Positions 55,115 to 64,000 of a DNA stretch of 64,000 nt are shown here, piece by piece. The notes beneath the pieces were generated by a model. The model was given only the letters and a program-made list of their open reading frames with translations. It searched no databases and was not told where the DNA came from. The stretch's first letter is position 1, and the number at the start of each line of letters is the position of its first letter. The translations under genes were made by a program, and so were the position numbers. The DNA comes from Batkoa obscura (taxonomy: Eukaryota; Entomophthoromycota; Entomophthoromycetes; Entomophthorales; Batkoaceae): assembly GCA_030770535.1 (NCBI GenBank), contig JASVEC010000010.1, forward strand, positions 1,054,001 to 1,118,000. Direction: 5' to 3'.

Positions 55115-55213
55115 TGGGAATGTATTTTTGTGTTTAAGAATTTTACTAATAATCTTTCCACTCAAATATTGTTTAAAAATGGAAGAAGTAATGAAGTCAA
55201 AAAAACATCCCCA
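55115..55213 (-). mobile_element. MITE family 1 copy with TA flanks
   Basis: TGGGAATGTATTTTTGTGTT at the left, AAAACATCCCCA at the right, TA on both sides, core CTCAAATATTGTTT. Minus orientation. Confidence 0.88.
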
Positions 55214-55614
55214 TATTCTAAATTTATAAATCAATAATAACATCTAATATATAAATTAAATACTATAATTGATTTGATTTTTAAAATACCAATTATAAAT
55301 AAAATGTAGGTAATAAACAAGTTGATTATAAATATCTAATATTTAATAAACTATACTGGTCGAACATTTTTTTAAAATCCTTCAAATATTAAAATAATTT
55401 ATCAAACTAAATTGTCAATGTTAAACTTAAACAAATATAACTAAGTTGATAAAGAAAACTAGTTAAGCAAAACAAATTTTTTAATTGGGTAACTTGACTA
55501 AATTTAGTTGTGTTAAAAATTATATTATATTACAATTTTAATTTTACCCATCATGTTTTATAACGAGGATACCTGTTAGCTTAAAGTACTAAAATTTCGT
55601 TTTATAAAAACATT

Positions 55615-55713
55615 TGAGGGCGCTTTTTGGTTTCATTATTTTTTCCATCTTTTAAGCGCTATTTGAGTAAAAAAATTGTTAATAAAATTCTTAAATACAA
55701 AAATACATCCCCA
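55615..55713 (+). mobile_element. MITE family 1 copy
   Basis: TGAGGGCGCTTTTTGGTTTC at the left, AATACATCCCCA at the right, core TTAAGCGCTATTTGAG. Left end degraded. Confidence 0.85.
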
Positions 55714-55948
55714 TTTATTAAATAATAGTAATAAATGAATAAAATATTATAGTAAAGTAATAAAAAAAATAGTTTACAATTAAATATTTTCAAAACATTT
55801 TGTTTTGCATTTCATAAAAAGTTATTATCAATTAACTTATTAGAGGAAATAAATTGAATAAAATAAAATAAGATAAAATAAAAGATAAACAGATACCAAA
55901 AAGCTAGAAACAATAAAAAATAAGCCAATAATGTTTATTAAAATCTAC

Positions 55949-58900
55949 TTAAATATTAGGAGTACCAAATCCACCACCTCCCGGGGTTAAAATGATAACT
56001 CTATCCCCTTTTTCTACTTTAACCGATGCTTTACCCCCAATATTAAGTTTCAATCCATTCTTTTTAATTAAAAGATTTTGACCTGGTTGAGCGCTTAAAC
56101 CACCATTTAAGCCATAAGGAGATCTGGCTCTTCTTTCAGATAAAATATTAACATCCATTGACTTTAAAAATTCAACTTCTCTCTTTACTCCATTACCTCC
56201 ATTAAATTGACCTAATCCACCAGAACCTAATTATAATAGATTAGTTATTAATAAATTAATCGTTTGTATTAATTCTATCACCTTCACGTATACCAAATTC
56301 TCTTAAAATCACTGGATATCTCTTTTCTAAGATCTCTACATCCGTAATCCTAGTATTAGTCATATGTACATGCACTCCAGACTGTCCATGCCAACTTGGT
56401 CCAGCACCTGAGCCACCAGCGATTGTCTCGTAGTAACCAAAGGTAGCATCACCAAATGTTAAATTATTACAACAACCTTGAGAAGCTGCTGCAGCATTAA
56501 ACGCTTTAAAGATAGTATCACATACCCTTTGAGAAGTAGTAACATTGCCACCAACTACAGCAGCTTCGGGGGATGGATTAAGTAGACATTGATCTGGTAT
56601 AATAATACTTATAGGTTCTAAACAACCTGAATTTAATGGGATGGCTTCATCAATTAAACATCTTAAACAATATAAAATAGCAGAGTGAGTAACTGCTTTT
56701 GGTGCATTAAAATTATTATAAACTTGTTCTGTTGTACCATCAAAATTGAATTCTGCGCTTCCATCTTTATTAATTATTATTTTCAATTTGATTCTACTAC
56801 CATCATCCATAAAATCTTCACTTTGTAAGATTCGATTTTCTTCTCCTTCTTTAATAAACTTCTTTAATAAAGATCTTACTGCAGAATTAGCATTTTGTCT
56901 AATAAATTTCATATAACTTAACACTACATTAAGTGAATTATCATTAATAAGTTGATTTACTAATTGAATACCAATGTTATTAGCAGCTACTTGTGCCTTT
57001 AAATCGGATAAATTATCTTCCCAACATCTCGTACCAGAACTATTTAAATGATTTAATTTAGGTTGATTAACTAAAACATCTCTGATCTTATCATATTGAA
57101 ACACGTTATCTTCTACCAATTTTAAAGATAGAATAGAGGCTCCTTCTTCACTCAAATATTTAGAATTTGGTGGCATTGAGCCTGGTAAAATACCACCAAT
57201 ATCTGCATGATGGGCACGATTAGCTACAAAGAATACAATTTGATCTTTATAAAATACTGGTGTAATTACTGTGATATCGGGTAAATGAGAACCGCCAGCT
57301 ACTGGATGATTAGTAACTATAACATCCCCTGGTTTCAATCTCAAATTTATATCTTTTTTACTTAATTCATTATAATGTTCTATTTGCCATTTTACTGCAA
57401 AAGATAAGGACCCTAAATGTACTGGAATATGCGGGGCATTTGCTATTAACCCACCTTCAGGTCCAAATAAAGCACATGAAAAATCTAAACGTTCTTTAAT
57501 GTTTGTTGAAACTGAAGTTTTTTGTAATGTCCTTCCCATTTGCTCAGCAATAGCCATAAATCGATTACTAAAGATGGACAATTTTATGGGATCTGCTTTG
57601 ATTTCGATAGTTTGATCCATCGTGTTAGTGATACCAGTATTATTATTATCACTATTAGTCTTTTTAATAATGATGTGATCCTTTGAAATTAAAGCCAACC
57701 AATTAGGTTCAATTAAATTGGCAGAATTAGGTTCAACAATTAAAGCAGGCCCAACAACAACATCTCCTTTATTTAAATCATTTAGTAAATAAACTTTGGT
57801 ATCTAACCAACCATTTTCAAAGTATACTTTTTTTACAAACTTTTCTTTAATGTTACTTTCTTTTGCTGAACAATTTTCAATTTCTTCATAAACTGTTAAT
57901 TCTTGATCTTCGCTAATCGTAATTTCATTTTTGCCGATTCCACTTACTCTAATGTCATCTACAATTATTTTTTTATCTTTTAACAGAAATCCAAATTGCT
58001 GTAAGTGAGATTGATTAAATTGCTGTTCAAAGCCCGAAATATTTTTATCATCCATTAATATCATTAACGAACAATCTGTGTTATCATATCTTAAATTAAA
58101 ATAAACTTTAAATTCAATTCTATCTTCATTAATACCTTTACTATTAAATTCATCTTTAACTTTTTCTTTTAATTGTTGAATTATTTGATTCAATATATTG
58201 AAATTCTCTTCAATTAATGGATAACTAGTAGGTTGTTGTTGCTCATAAACAATTTCAGCTAAGGATAATCCATAAGCAGATAAAATAGAGGAATATTTAT
58301 GAATTAATACCATTTTTATACCTAATAAATTAGCAATTGAACAAGCATGTTGTCCACCAGCACCACCAAAGCAACATAATATATGTTTACTAGTATCCCA
58401 ACCTTTATTTTCAGTTAATCCACGAATGGGTCGAGCCATTGCTTCATTAGCTACTTTGATGAATCCATACGCAATATCTTCAACACTTAATTCAACTTTA
58501 TCTTCATTGTTAATTTGTAATTGTACTTTCTCAAAGGCTTTATAAGTACTATTGTAATCCAATGCTTCATCTTCTTTAGGTCCAAATATCTTTGGAAATA
58601 ATTCTGGAATTAAGCGTCCTATTTTGAATATTAATAACTATTTTTATATAAAATAAAACTACTTTAACTCACCTAATAATAAATTGGCATCTGTAACTGC
58701 AAGCGCACCTCCTTTTCTATAACAAACAGGGCCTGGGGAAGCGCCTACAGAAGAAGGCCCAACTTGAAATAAACCTCTTTGGTAAACCAACTTTGAACCA
58801 CCACCTGCAGCAACAGTAGAAATTTCTAACTGAGGCGATTGAATAATAACCCCGCCCGTATTTGATTCAAATACATGCTCTAAATTACCATCAAATCTAG

Positions 58901-59966
58901 ATACATCAGTACTAGTACCACCCATATCAAATCCAATAATAGGTAATTTTAAATTATTATTATAACTTGTTTTACTGTAACCAATAACACCACCAGCAGG
59001 TCCAGATAATATGGCTTTTAAACCACTAAATTTATCTAATGTGCTTAATCCACCATCACTTTGCATAAATAACAATTTGTTTTCCATTTCACCTTCAAAT
59101 TTATTTGAGAAAGATTTTATATAATTTTGAATATGTGGGGTTAAATAACCATCTACACAAGCAGAGGATGTTCTTGGTAAATATTTAATCATTTTAATTG
59201 TATCGGAAGATAATGTAATATTCTCAAATCCCATTCTTTTGGCTAATTGACCTACTATTTGTTCATGTTGATCATATAAATAAGAATGTACAAAACAGAT
59301 AGCAACAGATTTAATTCCGCTTTCCAATAATTCTTTTAACTTCTTTTCAACTATTTTGAGTTCAGGTTCCTTTTCAACAACTATTTTATCCCCAGTTTCA
59401 GTTTGAATACCTCCTTCTTTAACAATGGTTATTCTTTCATCAACTTCAATCACTTTTTCATACAAAATACTTGGTTTAATACATTTCAAATCAAAAATAT
59501 TAGGCCTTGCTTGAGTACCAATCTCTAAAACATCTTTAAATCCACTAGTAGTAATTAAACCTAGTCTTTCTCCTTGTCTTTCTAATAATGCATTGGTAGC
59601 TACAGTAGTCCCCATCCTTATACTCTCTAAAAGTTTGTTAGGATAAAATTATGTTTAATTAATTTTTAAATAACCTATTTTATCCAAGTTAATCTTTTCA
59701 TCTCGAGATAAATTGACCTTGTAGATATCAGATAAAAGTCTTCTTATACCTTCTGTTGGTGCATCTTCATAATTCGCTTTATCTTGACTTAATAATTTAA
59801 TCACTTTAGTTTGAAGAGTCCATTCATCATTCTAAATATTTTAGTTTTAATTATTTTTTTATACTATAATAATTACTATCTTCTCTTCCCAACAAGCAAA
59901 GCAATCAGTAAATGTACCGCCTCTATCAATTGAAATACGGACTTTTTGAATAACTGTTTCTTTCAT
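55949..59966 (-). CDS. OXP1: 5-oxoprolinase, ATP-dependent (1271 aa, five exons)
   Basis: Hydrolyses 5-oxoproline to glutamate in the glutathione cycle, in the cytosol. Minus-strand exons 59966-59877, 59831-59675, 59626-58673, 58618-56282, 56226-55949; 3816 nt, in frame. Domains: N-terminal hydantoinase A part (ISIDRGGTFTDCFACW, then MGTTVATNALLERQGERLGL), HydA core with LSGPAGGVIGYS, FDMGGTSTDVSRF and ASPGPVCYRKGGALAVTDAN; hydantoinase B half from about residue 735 with DFSCALFGPEGGLIANAPHI, HLGSLSFAVK, NHPVAGGSHLPDITVITPVF and a Gly-rich end (VIILTPGGGGFGTPNI). Length agrees with the roughly 1285 aa relatives, and both halves are fused as in eukaryotic OPLAH. One donor is an unusual GTTATT. 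The gene lies 482 bases downstream of SLA2 on the same strand. Confidence 0.95.
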
Positions 59967-60448
59967 TTGGTTTTTACTTAATAAAAATAGTCTTTCATTT
60001 TATGTTTTTATACTCTAAGTTCAAATTACTAATCAATTTTAATAGCATTGAGTTAAAAAAATCCATGATGTCACGTAACAACTTTTGAACACTTTTATTG
60101 GCACTGTTTATCCCATTTAAAAGAATAGCAATGATTATAATCAAGTAACTAAATTAACACGTATAGCATTTACTTAAACACACCATACCAGTTTTCTTTT
60201 TTAACTATCCAGTTTTTCAACATTTATTTATCAGCTTTTCATTTAGTACTATTATTTGAACTTTCTAAAAGCAGAAAACATTAATTGAAACTGACATACA
60301 AACTATTAAAAAATTGTCACAACCATTTTATAATCCCGTAGAATCAAAAGCGAAAACCGAGATGTTTAAATAGAAAGATATTATAAGGTAATACTATACA
60401 AAAAACAAAACCCTGATTACAAAAAAATACTTTATTTCATCCCCAAAG
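59967..60448. other. Intergenic region between SLA2 and 5-oxoprolinase
   Basis: Contains the 3' end of SLA2 and the promoter of the 5-oxoprolinase gene; no other feature seen. Confidence 0.5.
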
Positions 60449-63400
60449 TTATTGTTCTTCCACCTCATTAGAATAATGATATGAATGTTTCCTCATTTGG
60501 GCAAGTTGTGCTCTAGCAACCGCCAATTCCTTTTCCAATTTAAGAATGGATACCTGTTGCTCCATCTCTTTAACTTTAAACTCATGTGGTGCTACATTAG
60601 ATAAATCCATCGAACTACTTTGTTGTTTTTCTGATAATGCTTTAACTGCTTTAACTAATCCTTTAGAGGCATTAGTTACTGCTTTCGATGCTTCTTCCAA
60701 TTGATTTTGTGTTTTAGAATGTAAACTAGCTTTAACCCTAGAAGCAGCTACCAATTGAGCAGTAGCGGCTGATACCTCATTACAAGCAACCATCAATTGT
60801 TCAAGGCTATGAGTACCATGGATTACACCATCCGCTGATTCTACTAAATAATTGGTAGCCATGGCTACTGCTTTTGCTGCTGATATTAAACCTTCGGTCC
60901 ATCGATTATTCTTTTTATAAAACGCTGTTTTTGTGCTTGACCCCTTACCTTGAGTAACAATTTCTTGTTGAGAAGCAGTAGCACATTTAATAAGGTGAGC
61001 AATGGCATTAGTAATAGCCATAGCCGAATCTAAAATTGAAGAATGGACTTGGCGATCAATGGTGGTAAGCTTAGGATCCATAGGTTTATTCATTAATGTT
61101 GATAATTTCATTGTAGCTTCTTCAATTGCTTTAGCAGCATTTAACATCTCTCTTTCTACTAAATCACCTAAATCCTCCATGGAATTCTTAATTTCTAAAG
61201 TACTAGCATCTTTAACTACTAATTTTTCAGTCAGTTTGGCTACTTCTGAAAGACTAGATTGAATTTCTTTATTAGCCATAGCTACAATTTCAGGTCTAGA
61301 AGTAGCTGGCACACTTGAAAGCTTATCTGAAAGTAATTTAGTAAAGAAAGCTTTAATAGATCTACCACTTAATAATGTTTCAGAAGTTAATAGCTCTACC
61401 ATATTGTCTTCAGCTAATCTAGTAACTCCTTTAACTTCATTTAACAATTGACCAGATAATTGGGTAAAGTTAATAGCTAAGCTAATTACTTCGGAATGTT
61501 CTGCGTGATCCGAAAGATAACCATAAAGTATAGCTGAAAATTCATTGGAAGCAGTAATTGTACTTTCAATCAAAGATAAAGCATGTTCTGGTGTAGCAGC
61601 TACATTACCTTGAGCATTAGTAGACTCAAAATCAAAAATAGATTGATCCATTTTTTCAATACAACTTCTAAAAATGGAGTCTAAAATTTTATTAAGCTTT
61701 AAGTTATGCTCTGAATTCAATGTAACCAATTTTCTTTGAAATCCAGTGGATGTTTGGTTAGTTGAATCTTGTGTTTGTTTTAAAGCGATCAATGTTTGGT
61801 CCATAGCTGCTTGTAATACATTAATTTCTTCATCTTTATTTACTCTTAAATTATTCAATTCTTCTCTCACTGTATCTAAACTACCTTGTAACTCCATCAT
61901 CTCTTTCATTTTAATACTGATCTGTTGATTAAGATTTTGTTTTTCTCTTTCAAAGCGTTGCATTAATTGTGCTACTTCAGCTCCCTTACTTTGTCCAAGT
62001 TCGTTTAATTGACTACGCATCATTTCACTCTCTCTACGTAGGCGATTCATTTCTTCTTGATGAGCTACATTTAATCGATTGAGTTCTGCTTGTGCACGAT
62101 CACGTTCAGTAGCCATTTGAGTGACCTGTGCTGCTTTGGTTTGGGTCTCATGTTTCATTCTTTCCATAGCTCTGACAGCTTCACCAGCTTGACCCAATTT
62201 AGATGTAGCTTGTTTATATTTATTCAATAGATCCAAATGTTCTTGACGTAATTGAGCATAGGATTTAGCTAAAACTTCATATTTTGATTTCCACATATTT
62301 ACTTGATCTTCCAATGATTTTAGCATGGCAGTACTATTTTGTTCCTGTTGGTTTAATTGAATTGTTTTTAATTGAATTTCCCTTTCAAGTTGTTGACTTC
62401 TGCCCTGATTTTGCTGATATAAAAGTTGATCTCTTTCATGTCTCGCTCTTAAATTAAATATCTCTTGTTCAAGCTCTTGTAATCGACCATGAACTTGTCT
62501 TTGAATTTGGTTTTGTTGCATTCTTTGGAGTTCTTCTTGTTCTCTTTTCTGTTGTTGGATGAGTTGATCCTCATAAGCACGCTGCTGTTCTTCATAAGCT
62601 CTTTGTTGCTGTAAACGTTCTTGCTCCATCCTTTGTTGTAATAAAATTGAATTTTGCTTTTCTTGTTGTAACCTTTCATATTCTTTTTGTTGTTGTAAAA
62701 GAAACTCTTGACTCATTTCGGGTAAAGGTGCTGGTGGTGGTGGTGTTGACACATTACGAGTAACTTCAAGTCTGCGACTTGGTTCTCCAGGTACAAAAGA
62801 GGGTGGATCTTTTGACAATTCAGGGACGGTAATTAAGGAGGTAAGGTATCTAATTTGTGAACACTCAAAATAAAATTGACGATTATTTTCATGAAGCTCA
62901 TAAAACTTATTTTTTAATGGTACTAAAGCTTCTTTGATTTCAATTGATTGATACATAGCTGTAAGCATAGATTTTATAAATGTATAAATAGCAAATGACT
63001 CTTGAACTAATGGTACTAAACAAGATATCTTACACTCATTATTTGGGGATCCGCCAAGTGAGCGAAATACTTGTCGATGGAAACCATCTTGACGTTCAGC
63101 TAGTGAAATTAATTGTCCAATAGTTTCATAACCTGCATTTGGATCTGATACACCTCGCATACTTAAATAATCGTCATAATCAAAGTTAGCAGGAAACTCT
63201 GGATTTTGACGATGAAAGTCAAGTTTATTAAGTATATACTCAATATAACCACGAATCAATGGACCATAGCCAAAATTATCATTCGAAAATAAATTACGTC
63301 CTAAACTTTGAATAAAACTAACTTCGTTAAAACTTTCTCTTAAGACCTAATCGAATTTTAATTAATATTGTCTTTTCTAGTTTAAGTTCTATTTACATTT

Positions 63401-63729
63401 GGATGCCCATCACGAATAACTTTATGGATGGTAATTAAAGCTTTAAAACATTGAACTTCGTCTGAACTTAAAGGCTGTGATTGCATACCAGACCAAAAAG
63501 AACGAGAAGATTTGAAGTCTTGAGTGAATACGATACAAGCTAAAATATAAAAAAAACTTCATTAAACCCTACTACTAACAAAAAAGTTAAAAAATATCCA
63601 CTTACTTCTAACATGTTTTTGCTTTGGCGCACTTTCTTCAATACTCGTTGCCTTTTTAATGGCTTGAGCTAACTCTTGTTCCGCTTTATTCGGATCAATC
63701 TGTCGACTGGATAATGAATTACTAAACAT
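60449..63729 (-). CDS. SLA2: Endocytic actin adaptor SLA2 / End4 (HIP1R family, 1054 aa, three exons)
   Basis: Links PI(4,5)P2 membranes and clathrin coats to actin at endocytic patches. Minus-strand exons 63729-63606, 63539-63397, 63346-60449; 3165 nt, in frame. The N-terminal ANTH domain (about residues 1-265) includes HVRTCIVFTQDFKSSRSFW, ALITIHKVIRDGHPNVLRES and GYGPLIRGYIEYILNKL. A short TPPPPAPLPE linker and a long Gln/Glu-rich coiled coil (about 300-640) follow. The C-terminal I/LWEQ (THATCH) actin-binding domain (about 800-1010) has ILDSAMAITNAIAHLIKCA, FYKKNNRWTEGLISAAKAVA and NEVSAATAQLVAASRVKA. Length matches yeast Sla2 (968 aa) and HIP1R (1068 aa). It is a functional partner of the PIP 5-kinase at the other end of the window, which makes its lipid ligand. 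Confidence 0.96.
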
Positions 63730-64000
63730 TAAAAAAATAAAATAACACTTTTGAAAAATAAAAATTCTTTTTTGTTTCACTTCTTGACTTTAAAAACTGA
63801 GTTAAAATTGATTGGTTAAATTTATTGATCTCCAATCAATTCAATGTTCGATTTTATTATATTGCAAGCTGAGAAGTGGTATATCAGCTATAAATAGGTT
63901 GAGGTTATTTTATCATTTGATGCAGTTTATTTCAAACTTCCGATTAGAAGTATTAATAATCTGAATAATATAGCATAATCAGAACCATATTAGGTAAGGT
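63730..64000. other. Upstream region of SLA2 to the window end
   Basis: About 270 bases, AT-rich, presumably the SLA2 promoter. No gene start for the next gene is visible. Confidence 0.4.

Larger units (their letters stand above)
54640..55948. other. AT-rich intergenic region with two MITEs
   Basis: About 1.3 kb of extremely AT-rich sequence upstream of nothing and downstream of the 5-oxoprolinase 3' end. Holds MITEs at 55115 and 55615. No gene recognised. Confidence 0.5.

Noticed and set aside
1-64000. CRISPR array, prophage or bacterial operon structure
   Set aside because: No spaced direct repeats of that kind; introns and gene content are eukaryotic.

Overview
The window looks like nuclear DNA of an early-diverging (zygomycete-grade) fungus with a very AT-rich genome. 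The gene set is fungal (Sla2, Mss4-type PIP kinase, Pmr1, Rse1, Rrp1, Rad18, Ctp1). Introns are short (mostly 45-65 nt, GTAAGT/GTAATT to TAG), and the standard code gives full-length proteins. A Kunitz-type inhibitor, a rhodopsin-like 7TM receptor and a neurochondrin homologue make an entomophthoralean such as Conidiobolus a reasonable guess. That guess is inference from gene content, not a database match.

Layout. 0-13.6 kb: a 7TM receptor, a ten-exon PIP 5-kinase convergent with a neurochondrin-like gene, a secreted S41 peptidase, a DDX42-like helicase and a geranylgeranyl-diphosphate synthase. 14.8-20.9 kb: a segmental duplication carrying two Thr-rich secreted repeat proteins, whose coding parts are almost identical while their flanks have diverged. 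22.5-43.8 kb: a mostly housekeeping block with RAD18, a broken small secreted gene, a HINT hydrolase, the citrate carrier CTP1, a PQ-loop transporter, RSE1/SF3B3, an AhpD-like protein, the PMR1 Ca/Mn pump, RRP1 and a small C2H2 protein. 44-55.8 kb: an accessory, repeat-rich region with many copies of a ~100 bp TA-flanked MITE, a second 256 bp MITE, a broken transposase-like gene that has itself received a MITE, a solo-LTR-like fossil, a second broken small secreted gene and a three-module Kunitz protein. 55.9-63.7 kb: 5-oxoprolinase and SLA2.

For multi-exon genes I placed splice sites by eye using GT/AG consensus and family conservation. For every gene except RAD18 the summed exons are an exact multiple of three from ATG to stop, which supports the models. 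RAD18 is sound up to its last junction, which is tentative. The MITEs sit in the intergenic accessory parts and are absent from coding exons and introns of the conserved genes. No tRNA, rRNA or CRISPR was found. Functionally the window is a mix of housekeeping genes and surface or secreted products (receptor, peptidase, Thr-rich wall proteins, Kunitz inhibitor, Cys-containing secreted relics); the secreted genes lie nearest to the repeats.
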